Assembly: GCA_963702565.1 (NCBI GenBank)
Contig: CAVPDE010000005.1
Location: forward strand, 130,011 to 194,010
DNA from: CAVPDE01 sp963702565
GTDB taxonomy: Bacteria; Desulfobacterota; DSM-4660; Desulfatiglandales; HGW-15
Direction: 5' to 3'
DNA length: 64,000 nucleotides
Every line of letters begins with the position of its first letter. The first letter of the stretch is position 1. Under the pieces are notes generated by a model that saw nothing but the letters and a program-made list of their open reading frames with translations, made no database searches and was not told the origin of the DNA. This document shows positions 53,786 through 61,472 of the stretch, piece by piece. The translations under genes and the position numbers were made by a program.

Positions 53786-53843
53786 CTATGGTACCCCGTG
53801 GGGATTAAGTCAAAACTTCAGTTTTGCTTTTGCACAACAATTC

Positions 53844-54020
53844 AGGCACAAAGTTGCAAAGGCACATAGGCACAAAGCAAAACAAGGGACATAGGCACAC
53901 AGGCACAGAGGGACAAAGCAGAGGACTTTTTCTTTTCTTTACCCTTTGCATCTTTGCCCCTTGTCACTTTGTCCCTTTCTTCCCCTTTGTGCCTTTGTCA
54001 CCTTGTCCCTATGTGCCTCT
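53844..54020. repeat. Word-repeat hairpin, GGCACAAAGGGACA family, copy 4 (largest)
   Basis: The left arm (53844-53931) holds about seven words of the GGCACA(A/T)AG / GGGACAAAG kind. The right arm (53940-54017) has the inverse words CTTTGTCCC, CTTTGTGCC and CCTTGTCCC. It fills the 233-base gap between livG and livF of system 2 and touches the end of livG. The number of words is larger than in the other three copies. Confidence 0.65.
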
Positions 54021-54864
54021 AGCTGTCAGTTTCAGCCGACAGCGATTTACTTCCCTTTCCCAGATACGCACTGATGACCGCCGGGTCTGCACTGATTTTC
54101 GAAGGCGTGCCCTCGGCGATTTTGCGCCCGAAATCGAGAACGACGACTCGATCCGCCAGGTCCATCACGACCCCCATATCGTGCTCGACGAGTACAATGG
54201 ACCGGATTCCATCCCTCAGCACTGGAGTGTCGGCATACGTGGATCCCTGGCCCTCGAAGACGTCAATGATAAAACGCGCAATGTCTTCTTTTTCCTCCAG
54301 ATTCATGCCGGCCATGGGTTCGTCAAGAAGCAGAACTTTGGGCTCCAGAGCCAGCGCCCTTGCCAGCTCAACCCTTTTTCGAAGGCCATAGGGCAGAAGG
54401 CCCACGATCTTCTTCCGGATGGGCGCTATTTCCAGGAAGTCAATGATCTCTTCGACGATCCGCCGATGCTGAATTTCTTCCTTTTGGGCCCACCCGAGGT
54501 ACAGCGCACCGGTGACAAAATTTTGCTTCATCAGCACGTGTCGGGAAGCCATGATATTGTCTTGAGTGCTCAGCCCGGTGTAGAGCTCGATATTCTGAAA
54601 GGTTCTCGCGATCCCGAGCTTGGCCAGTTTGTCCGGTCGCATCCGGGTAATTCTCGTTCCCTCATAGAAAATGTCACCCGATTGAGGTTTGTAAAAGCCG
54701 CTGATGCAGTTCAGGAGAGCGGTCTTGCCTGCCCCATTGGGTCCAATGACGGCGACCATTTCATTGTCCCCGATGTCCAGGCTGACATCGGACAGCGCAC
54801 TGACGCCGCCAAATCTGAGCGAAAGGCCTTCAATTCGCAATTTGACTTGCTTGTCGGTTTCCAT
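54019..54864 (-). CDS. livG: Branched-chain-type ABC transporter ATPase LivG (system 2)
   Basis: A 281-residue ATPase with Walker A GPNGAGKTALLNCISG (near residue 38), a variant signature LLPYGLRKRVELARALALEP (near 167), Walker B KVLLLDEPMAGMNLEE (near 188) and VLVEHDMGVVMDLAD with the switch His. An insertion (EGQGSTYADTPVLRDG) follows Walker B and makes it longer than system 1 LivG. It starts 6 bases after the acyl-CoA dehydrogenase stop, so uptake and degradation genes are in one operon. Confidence 0.88.
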   Translation of the reverse strand: METDKQVKLRIEGLSLRFGGVSALSDVSLDIGDNEMVAVIGPNGAGKTALLNCISGFYKPQSGDIFYEGTRITRMRPDKLAKLGIARTFQNIELYTGLSTQDNIMASRHVLMKQNFVTGALYLGWAQKEEIQHRRIVEEIIDFLEIAPIRKKIVGLLPYGLRKRVELARALALEPKVLLLDEPMAGMNLEEKEDIARFIIDVFEGQGSTYADTPVLRDGIRSIVLVEHDMGVVMDLADRVVVLDFGRKIAEGTPSKISADPAVISAYLGKGSKSLSAETDS

Positions 54865-54870
54865 TTTATC

Positions 54871-56019
54871 TCATCTCGTACCGAGAATCTTTCTGCCGAT
54901 AATGATCTTCTCTATCTCTTTGCTGCCTTCAAAGATCTCCAGGACTTTCGCATTGCGCCAGTAATGAGCCACATCATACTCTTCGAGAATGCCGTATCCC
55001 CCATGAAGCTGGATGGCGTCGTCAGCAACTTTTACCGCCACCTCCGCGCAGTACCACTTCGCCATAGAGCTGAGCGCCGGATCAGGGGATTTGGAATCGA
55101 GTTTTGACGCCGCGCGATAGCACAGGGATCGAGCCGCCTCGGTCATCGTGACCATCTCCGCGATCTTTCCCTGCACGAGCTGGAAAGCTCCAAGAGGACT
55201 TCCAAACTGCTCGCGCCGGCGCACGTAGGCGACGGCTTTGTCCAGGGCGCCCTGTGCCGTCCCCACCCCCAAGGCGGCCACTTGAACGCGCGTCCGGTTA
55301 AAGAACTCCATAATGTTGTAAAAGCCTTTTCCTTCCTTACCCAGAAGATTGTTGAGGGGGACTCGGACCCCTTTGAACGCCACTTCGCCCGTGTTCGACG
55401 GCCGGAGCGAAAGCTTGCCGTGCAAAACATTGGCTTCATATCCTGCCCTGTTGGTCTCCACCAGGATCGTGCTGAACCTCTCGTGCTTTTTGGGGTGATC
55501 GGGATGGGTCACGCACAGGACTACCAGGAAATCGGCGAGCGTGGCGTTCGTGATGAAGATCTTGTTTCCGTTGATGACATAGTCCCCGCGGTCTTTGATC
55601 GCTTCCGTGGTCACGGACGTCACATCGCTTCCTGCATCCGGCTCGGTGATCGCAACGCCCATCCGCATCTCCCCTCGGCATACGGGAGGAAGATACTCCT
55701 GCTTCTGCTTTTCATTGCCTGCCAGCTGGATCAGCTGGGTCCCGAAAAAGGTGGATTCGAGGGCATGGGCGATGCCGAGGTCGACTCGAGCGAATTCCTC
55801 AACAATCAAACACTGCTCAAGATAGCCTAGCCCCAAGCCGCCATATTGCTCATCCACGAACACGGCCAGGAACCCCAGTTCGGCTGCCTTTTTCCACAAG
55901 CGGTCGTCGAAGGCCTCTCGGGCGTCCAAATCCCTTGCGACGGGCCTGAGCTCGCCTTCCGCAAATTCCCTCGCCGCTTTCTGGATGTCAATCTGCTCTT
56001 TAGTCAGATTAAAGCACAC
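54871..56019 (-). CDS. Acyl-CoA dehydrogenase
   Basis: An FAD enzyme that introduces the alpha-beta double bond into an acyl-CoA. The 382 residues have the family signatures GVAITEPDAGSDVTSVTTEA (near residue 120), QFGSPLGAFQLVQGKIAEM (near 270), QLHGGYGILEEYDVAHYWRN (near 342) and EIFEGSKEIEKIIIGR, where the Glu matches the catalytic base position of medium-chain enzymes. It starts with GTG at 56019 after GAGGAGTCCC. It follows the methyltransferase gene by 9 bases. The electron acceptor (ETF) is not in the window. Confidence 0.9.
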   Translation of the reverse strand: MCFNLTKEQIDIQKAAREFAEGELRPVARDLDAREAFDDRLWKKAAELGFLAVFVDEQYGGLGLGYLEQCLIVEEFARVDLGIAHALESTFFGTQLIQLAGNEKQKQEYLPPVCRGEMRMGVAITEPDAGSDVTSVTTEAIKDRGDYVINGNKIFITNATLADFLVVLCVTHPDHPKKHERFSTILVETNRAGYEANVLHGKLSLRPSNTGEVAFKGVRVPLNNLLGKEGKGFYNIMEFFNRTRVQVAALGVGTAQGALDKAVAYVRRREQFGSPLGAFQLVQGKIAEMVTMTEAARSLCYRAASKLDSKSPDPALSSMAKWYCAEVAVKVADDAIQLHGGYGILEEYDVAHYWRNAKVLEIFEGSKEIEKIIIGRKILGTR

Positions 56020-56028
56020 GGGACTCCT

Positions 56029-57378
56029 CTATCTCTTTCCGTATCTGCCGTAGTCCTTGCAGAACTCGATCATGGTTTTCACATTTTCTTTCTTGGAACC
56101 CTGGATTCCTGCTCCTGTTGAGAGGATAAACCCTCCGCCCACGCCTGCCCCATCGATGAGATCTCTGCAATGGGTTTTGACTTCATCGGGTGTTCCGGCA
56201 CACAGAAGATCCAGGGGGACGTTCCCCGCCAGGCAGGCTACTCTGCCCACCGTCTCTTTCGCCTTTTTCATGTCCGTCCGGTCAAACCACCACACCACCT
56301 TGCCCTTGGGGACATCGGAAATGACGTCGAGACGATCGTTGTAGGCTCCCTCGGCAAAAAGCTGGGGCACCAGCCCTTCGCTGACCAGGCCGATGATGAG
56401 CTTGCGAAGGCTCGGCCAGTAAAAGGTTTTGAACTGCTCCCGGGACATGAAGCCGTCCGCGCCCTTGTGCAGAGGGATAAAAGGCATGATGTGGCCGGTC
56501 ACGTTGCACGCGGCCACAGCGCATTTGATCATGCTCGGAATCAATCGCTCGCAGGCCTCTTTCAGCTCATCCGCATAGCGGAACATGTCCAGCATCACTC
56601 CCCTGGTGCCTCTCAGGCTGTCCCCGATCACGTCAAAGGGAGCTTTGGTAAATCCTCCTGCAAAGGAGGGAAAGCCTCTTCCCATGATGCGGCCGCCGAT
56701 CTCCCGGAGCGCGCCTCTCCAGCGAAGCGATTCATCGCCTGCTTTGGCCAGGGACTCCAAGGCCCCCTTCATGTTTTCCGCACCAAAAGGCGCAGCAAGC
56801 GGCACCACCATGGGAATTTCATTCACCGGTGGAAGAAGCGGAAACCCGGCCAGCGGCTTGAGGGCGCCGAAGATGCGGGGAAAGTAGAGGTTCAGAAAGA
56901 AAGCGGTGGGGTCGTCGATCAAGTCCTGGTATTCCTCCGCCTTCATGTACTCCGCTTCAACGTACTGGTATTCTCGCTCGTGAGAAACACCATGCCCCGG
57001 CCACTCATAAAGCTTCAGATCCAGGATATCCAGCACCCTGCCCGGCACGATCGTTGTGGGAGCGTTGTACGCATCCGGCTCAAGATCCAGATGGTACGCT
57101 TCCCATGCTGTCCCGAGAGCCCGGTAGTCGTACATGGCATCGTACATGGTAACTCCGGCGTACTGCATAGGGTAAAACCCGGCTGAGGGGCACACGGGAA
57201 TGCGCTTGGGCTGCTGCCTGAGCTGGATCGCATCCTTCATAAGGGATACCCGTTCCTGATAGGCGGCAGCCGCATCCGCATCCGCGAAAGGAATCCCTTC
57301 TCCCTTGAGCCAGACGCTGAAGCGCTCTTCCTGCTTCTTCTCAGCCTCAGCCGACACTTCCAGGAATCGTTGTTGCAT
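56029..57378 (-). CDS. Uroporphyrinogen decarboxylase (URO-D)-family corrinoid methyltransferase
   Basis: A 449-residue soluble protein of the URO-D superfamily. Members next to corrinoid proteins act as methyltransferases, not heme enzymes. The C-terminal part shows the family pattern VPQLFAEGAYNDRLDVISDV, WWFDRTDMKKAKETVG, CLAGNVPLDLLCAGTPDEVK and GGGFILSTGAGIQGSKKENV. A Cys/His pair that could bind zinc is in SMIKCAVAACNVTGHIMPF. The start is the ATG at 57378 with GAGGAG upstream. Its start lies one base after the stop of the corrinoid protein gene, so the two are certainly partners. Likely role: transfer of a methyl group between an organic substrate and cobalamin. Confidence 0.82.
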   Translation of the reverse strand: MQQRFLEVSAEAEKKQEERFSVWLKGEGIPFADADAAAAYQERVSLMKDAIQLRQQPKRIPVCPSAGFYPMQYAGVTMYDAMYDYRALGTAWEAYHLDLEPDAYNAPTTIVPGRVLDILDLKLYEWPGHGVSHEREYQYVEAEYMKAEEYQDLIDDPTAFFLNLYFPRIFGALKPLAGFPLLPPVNEIPMVVPLAAPFGAENMKGALESLAKAGDESLRWRGALREIGGRIMGRGFPSFAGGFTKAPFDVIGDSLRGTRGVMLDMFRYADELKEACERLIPSMIKCAVAACNVTGHIMPFIPLHKGADGFMSREQFKTFYWPSLRKLIIGLVSEGLVPQLFAEGAYNDRLDVISDVPKGKVVWWFDRTDMKKAKETVGRVACLAGNVPLDLLCAGTPDEVKTHCRDLIDGAGVGGGFILSTGAGIQGSKKENVKTMIEFCKDYGRYGKR

Positions 57379-57379
57379 G

Positions 57380-58012
57380 CTATCTCCTCTGCGTCCACTC
57401 TTTGGCAAGTCTCACGCCTGCCATCGCATCAGGAGCATACGCATCCGCCCCGCTGTAGTCCTTGATCTTCTCCGTGACGACACCTCCGCCGATCACGATC
57501 CGCACCGTTTCACGCAGTCCTGCTTCTTTGATCGCTTCCACGGTTTTCTTCATGGAGTCAAACGCCAGGGTGAGCAATCCGCTCATCCCTACCACCTTGG
57601 GCTGAAAATCCTTGATGGCTTCGACAAACTTGGCAGGTTTTTGATTGATACCGATGTCGCGCACTTCAAAACCGTTTGCTTCCAGCAGAAAGACGACGAT
57701 GTTCTTACCGATGTCGTGGATATCCCCTTCCACGGTGCCGATCAGCACCCTTCCCTTCTTTGCCTCGGCTTTCTGTTCCTGCACAAGAGGTTTGATCACT
57801 GCCGAGATCTCCTTCAGCATCTCCCCCGCCATCATGAGATGGGGCAAAAAATACACCCCCTTTTCAAAGCGCTGCCCGACGATCTCCATGGCCCTGGAGC
57901 AACTCTCCAGGATTTCTAGAGGTTCCGTCCCCCCAGCAAGCAATTGTTTGGCCCTCTGCAAGGCCTCTGCCTCTTTCATATCCACAAGGGCTTGGACCAA
58001 TGCTTCCGTCAT
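57380..58012 (-). CDS. Methyltransferase cognate corrinoid (B12-binding) protein
   Basis: A 210-residue protein of the MtbC/MtaC type. The N-terminal four-helix cap (residues 1-85) has ILESCSRAMEIVGQRFEKGV and YFLPHLMMAGEML. The Rossmann-like B12 domain has GTVEGDIHDIGKNIVVFLLE (near residue 92), the DxHxxG motif whose His ligates cobalt, then GINQKPAKFVEAIKDFQP, MSGLLTLAFDSM and IVIGGGVVTEKI. It carries the methyl group between a substrate methyltransferase and a second methyltransferase. The substrate partner is the following URO-D gene. No corrinoid-activating (RamA-like) protein is seen in the window. Confidence 0.9.
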   Translation of the reverse strand: MTEALVQALVDMKEAEALQRAKQLLAGGTEPLEILESCSRAMEIVGQRFEKGVYFLPHLMMAGEMLKEISAVIKPLVQEQKAEAKKGRVLIGTVEGDIHDIGKNIVVFLLEANGFEVRDIGINQKPAKFVEAIKDFQPKVVGMSGLLTLAFDSMKKTVEAIKEAGLRETVRIVIGGGVVTEKIKDYSGADAYAPDAMAGVRLAKEWTQRR

Positions 58013-58085
58013 AAACGACCTCCTTTTCCATCCTCCATCTCCCGGGCGTCTCTCGAACTTTCATGCCGAGACGTCCTCCGGAAGA

Positions 58086-59597
58086 TCACTTTCCTCTCTC
58101 CAGATGCTGTTTTCGAAGTTCCCTTTTGAGAATCTTTCCTGCCGGGCTTTTCGGCAGTTCACTGACCATGATGTACTCTTTCGGCACCTTAAAGGGCGAT
58201 AACCGGGTTTTGAGCGAAGTCTTCATCTCATCGGCAACAACGCGTTGGCCCGGCTTCGGTACGATAAAGGCGACCACCCGCTCACCCCACTCCTTATCCG
58301 GCAAACCGACAACGGCGCACTGCTCCACTTCAGGCCTTGTGTAAAGCGCCTCCTCCACTTCCCGAGGGTAGACATTTTCTCCGCCCGTAATAATGAGATC
58401 CTTGAGGCGGTCCACAAGGTAGAGGTACCCGTCACGATCGAAGACGCCTATGTCCCCGGAACGAAGCCATCCGCCTTCCCAGAAAGCGGAGCGTGTGCCT
58501 TCCGGGTTATTGAGGTAGGCTTTCATCACGTTGCGCCCGCGGATGCAGATTTCGCCTTCCTGGCCATGTTCCAGCAGATTCCCCTCCGTATCCCTGATCT
58601 GGATCTCCACGCCGTGAACCGCCTGCCCCACCGACCCCACCACGTGCCGATCGGGATAGTGGTGGTTGAAAGTGACCGGCATGGCTTCCGTCATCCCATA
58701 GGACTCTGCGATGGTGATCCCGGATCGCTCTTTCCACTGCTTAACGATCTCCGTGGGCATGGAGGCTGCGGCGGAAAAACAGTAGCGCAGCTTCCCCAAC
58801 CTTTTCTTCAAGTCTCCGATGCTCAGAAGCCGGATGTACACCGTGGGCACAGCAAAAAACTTCGTCACCCGGCCGGCTTCCATGGCCGTCAAGACCTGGT
58901 CCAAGTCAAAGGCAGGCAGGAGCTCGATACACCCCGCGCTCAGGATCGTACCGTTCATGATGTGGACTTGGCCAAAGACATGGTTGAAGGGCAGGAAGCA
59001 GAGGGCAAGATCGTTTTCAGTCGAGCGCTCGAAGTGAGCGATCATGTGGCTCGAACACTGGATGCCCTCGTGGGTCAGCATGACGCCCTTGGGCAGGCCG
59101 GTGGTGCCGCCCGTGTACAGGATCGCGGCCGTGTCCTCTCGATCCCTCTCAGCGGCCTTGAACGACCCAGAACCCGTCTTCACCAGGTCTCCGAGTTCCA
59201 GATCTCCTCCCGGGCAAATAACCTTCTCGACCCCACTCTGGCTCTTTAGCCGATCCAGGTCCTGGAGCCTGCTTTCCTGAGCGAGGAGGAACCGCAGCCG
59301 CGAATGGCTCACAAGAGTTGCAAGCTCCTCTCCCGCTAGAACAGCGGAAAGTGTCACGGCAATGGCTCCGCTCTTGAGCACACCGAAGTAGAACGCGATC
59401 CAGTCGGCGGAGTTCGGGGCACAGAGGCCCACGGGCTCCCCAGCCTTGACACCCATCTTCAAAAGGCCAGTGGCGATTCTGTTCGATTGATCATTGAGTT
59501 GAACATAGGATGTTTCGGAGCCGGCCTGCCGCACTGCCGGACGATCGGGAAAGAAATAGGCCGAGGCTTCCAGGTTCATGGCGAGGTTCATGTCCAA
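58086..59597 (-). CDS. AMP-forming acyl-CoA synthetase (3)
   Basis: A 503-residue ligase. Motifs: LYTGGTTGLPKGVMLTHEG (near residue 160), ESYGMTEAMPVTFNH (near 298), LRSGDIGVFDRDGYLYLVDR (near 382) and LPKSPAGKILKRELRK with the catalytic Lys near the C-terminus. It is first in the long minus-strand operon, 73 bases before the corrinoid protein gene, and faces a MarR-type gene across a palindrome-rich region. It would make the CoA ester used by the acyl-CoA dehydrogenase downstream. Its closest classes are medium-chain, benzoate and coumarate ligases; I cannot choose. Confidence 0.87.
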   Translation of the reverse strand: MDMNLAMNLEASAYFFPDRPAVRQAGSETSYVQLNDQSNRIATGLLKMGVKAGEPVGLCAPNSADWIAFYFGVLKSGAIAVTLSAVLAGEELATLVSHSRLRFLLAQESRLQDLDRLKSQSGVEKVICPGGDLELGDLVKTGSGSFKAAERDREDTAAILYTGGTTGLPKGVMLTHEGIQCSSHMIAHFERSTENDLALCFLPFNHVFGQVHIMNGTILSAGCIELLPAFDLDQVLTAMEAGRVTKFFAVPTVYIRLLSIGDLKKRLGKLRYCFSAAASMPTEIVKQWKERSGITIAESYGMTEAMPVTFNHHYPDRHVVGSVGQAVHGVEIQIRDTEGNLLEHGQEGEICIRGRNVMKAYLNNPEGTRSAFWEGGWLRSGDIGVFDRDGYLYLVDRLKDLIITGGENVYPREVEEALYTRPEVEQCAVVGLPDKEWGERVVAFIVPKPGQRVVADEMKTSLKTRLSPFKVPKEYIMVSELPKSPAGKILKRELRKQHLERGK

Positions 59598-59664
59598 TCT
59601 CCGAAATTCAGCAGCGGTTCGTCAAATCTGTCACGGCAACAGAGGGAATGACCTTGAAAGAAAG

Positions 59665-59745
59665 TGATTGAAATGTATTTAATCAATGTTTCGATTGTCA
59701 ATATATTAAGTATTTGATTTTGTCAACGGCTTGTTATAGAAACAT
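59665..59745. promoter_or_regulatory. Divergent promoter/operator region between the CoA ligase and marR genes
   Basis: An AT-rich block in GC-rich surroundings. TGATTGAAATGTATTTAATCA (59665-59685) is an imperfect palindrome, and TCAATATATTAAGTATTTGA (59699-59718) is another, of the size MarR dimers bind. On the minus strand there are two perfect TTGACA boxes (59701-59696 and 59726-59721); the first has TACATT 18 bases on. This suits a repressor that blocks the catabolic operon and itself. Confidence 0.5.
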
Positions 59746-59776
59746 GGTCACACTTGGTGCATGAGAGAGGCGTTTC

Positions 59777-60250
59777 ATGGCAGGGTCCCCTTACAAAAGC
59801 AACTTGAGCACGGATGAAAAACTGCTCATCGCTGTTGTCAGGGCTGCAGAGATTTTTAAGAGAGCCCACACGGGTGTTTTCAGAAACTATGGGCTCTCTT
59901 TTCCCCAGTACAATGTTCTGAGGGTCCTGGAGGCCTCGGAAAACGGGCAGAACAAGATCAGTGAGGTAGGTCGCATTATGCTCGTTCCCGGGGCCAATAT
60001 GACAGGGCTCGCAAAGAGGCTGGAAAAAGCCGGGTTCATCCTCAGAAAGTCAGACCCCAAGGACGAGCGAGTGAGGCTCCTCGAGATCACCCCTAAAGGC
60101 AAAGAAACTCTGAATTCCATTGAAAAGGAAAAGGACGAGTGGTTGGAGGTTCTGCTGAAGGGTTTTTCAAAAGAAGAAAGGTCTCAACTTCTCGATAGGG
60201 TCAAACGGCTCATCCGCAACAATGTCCGCTTTGCGCAAGGCGATTCATAG
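59777..60250 (+). CDS. MarR-family transcriptional regulator
   Basis: A 157-residue winged-helix protein. Residues 45-110 carry the MarR DNA-binding pattern: PQYNVLRVLEASENGQNKIS, NMTGLAKRLEKAGFILRKSD and the wing PKDERVRLLEITPKGKE. The N- and C-terminal helices form the dimer. It is divergent from the CoA ligase/methyltransferase operon and separated from it by a palindrome-rich region, so it probably represses that operon and responds to the substrate or its CoA ester, as CouR- and BadR-type regulators do. It ends 42 bases from the converging kinase-like gene. Confidence 0.85.
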   Translation: MAGSPYKSNLSTDEKLLIAVVRAAEIFKRAHTGVFRNYGLSFPQYNVLRVLEASENGQNKISEVGRIMLVPGANMTGLAKRLEKAGFILRKSDPKDERVRLLEITPKGKETLNSIEKEKDEWLEVLLKGFSKEERSQLLDRVKRLIRNNVRFAQGDS

Positions 60251-60292
60251 AAGTCTCAGTCGCAGGCTCGTGCACGCGACGCGCCTCCCTCC

Positions 60293-60928
60293 CTATTCTT
60301 CACCAAGATCTTTTCTGAACCGGAAGAACAGATCGCCCGCAGCCTCGACGGCCCTATCAAAGGGAATCAGGCTTGTGTTCAAGGCGATGTGGTAGAGCTT
60401 GGGGTCATCGATGTCGCCGCCGAAAATATTGGTGGCCACGGCGGCGCGCTGGGTTTCCTTTTCTTTAATGATCTTTTTCGCTTCGTCCTCGGAGAGGTGG
60501 TAGCGCTGAACCATGAATTTGACTCTATCCTCGTACTCTGCCGTGAGCAGGATGTGAAAAACCTTTGGATAGCCTTTCAGAACAAACTGCGCACCACGCC
60601 CTAGGAGCACATACCCGCCTTGATTGGCCATAGTCGTCATCAGGCTCCGAAGGAAAGCAATATATTTCTTTCTCTCAAACTCCTTGTCCGGCGCCGCGGG
60701 GTTTCGGTAGAGGAGCCCGTGGGAGACGATGCCGGAAAGAAGTCCCAACAAGGTGCTGGACGCCTCCTTTTCCATGGCCGTGAGCCAGTCTCCCGAAACC
60801 TTTGCCTTCCGGGCAAGTTCATCAATGGCAATTTCGTCAACGAGGTGAAACCCAAATCGTTCGCAGAGCCGCTCCCCCAGGGTTCGGCCCCCTGCTCCGA
60901 ATTGCCGCGATATGGTTATTGCCGCCAC
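60293..60928 (-). CDS. Cytidylate-kinase-like P-loop protein
   Basis: A 211-residue protein of the cytidylate-kinase-like family. The N-terminal ITISRQFGAGGRTLGERLCE contains the Gly-rich loop in the variant form without a classical GKS/T. Other parts are GYVLLGRGAQFVLKG (near residue 105), FHILLTAEYEDRVKFMVQRY and YHIALNTSLIPFD (near 180), which match nucleoside-monophosphate kinases. The start is GTG at 60928 with GGAG 8 bases upstream. The family is widespread in anaerobes and its true substrate is uncertain. It follows the V-ATPase genes on the same strand, but functional linkage is not evident. Confidence 0.75.
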   Translation of the reverse strand: MAAITISRQFGAGGRTLGERLCERFGFHLVDEIAIDELARKAKVSGDWLTAMEKEASSTLLGLLSGIVSHGLLYRNPAAPDKEFERKKYIAFLRSLMTTMANQGGYVLLGRGAQFVLKGYPKVFHILLTAEYEDRVKFMVQRYHLSEDEAKKIIKEKETQRAAVATNIFGGDIDDPKLYHIALNTSLIPFDRAVEAAGDLFFRFRKDLGEE

Positions 60929-61015
60929 GCGGTTAACTCCAAAAAACCTCCGGCAGAGCCTATTGCCGATGGGCGCTCTTCCGGGGTAAAATCGAGTAAG
61001 AGACGGATCTCTGGA

Positions 61016-61450
61016 TTAGAACGCTCCGGCCATAACGATCCCGGCGACCAGTGCAAAAATCGCAAAGCTCTCCACCATGCCCACTGCCGCAAAGCACTTC
61101 CCGAAGATCTCCTGTTTTCTCGATGACCCGAGGATCGCGGTGGCTGCCACCTTCCCCTGGTAAATCGCCGAAACCATGATCCCGATTCCGCAGAAAAGAC
61201 CGATGAAAAAACAGGCCAGCCCTGCAGTCGCCACCTTCGGCAGGAGCACGAACATTAGAATCAGTCCGTAAATGGTCTGGCTGGAAGGCGCCGCCGAAAT
61301 GCCGATGAATTTCCCGTGGCCTTCATCCACCTTCGCCATGACCCCATGAGATACCGCACCGGCGATCCCCACGCCTACGGCACTTCCGATGGCCGGAATT
61401 CCAATGGCGGCGGCGCAGCCGCCGTATCCGAGCATGGTCACAATATCCAT
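61016..61450 (-). CDS. ntpK: V-type ATP synthase proteolipid subunit K
   Basis: The rotor-ring subunit of a V/A-type ATPase. Its 144 residues hold four membrane helices (two fused hairpins). The ion-binding residues can be seen: Ser-Gln in APSSQTIYG (residues 57-58), Gln in IYQGKVAA (98) and the essential Glu in MVESFAIF (127). These correspond to Thr64-Gln65, Gln110 and Glu139 of the Na+-binding Enterococcus hirae NtpK, so Na+ transport is possible. The start is the ATG at 61450 with GGAGGAAAGGAT upstream. It is last in the visible D-I-K gene order. Confidence 0.9.
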   Translation of the reverse strand: MDIVTMLGYGGCAAAIGIPAIGSAVGVGIAGAVSHGVMAKVDEGHGKFIGISAAPSSQTIYGLILMFVLLPKVATAGLACFFIGLFCGIGIMVSAIYQGKVAATAILGSSRKQEIFGKCFAAVGMVESFAIFALVAGIVMAGAF

Positions 61451-61472
61451 ATCCTTTCCTCCTGTGATCTGT

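Noticed and set aside
53844..54020. Regular repeated words taken for a CRISPR array
   Set aside because: The words are short, directly adjoining and inverted between arms. There are no unique spacers of constant length and no cas genes.
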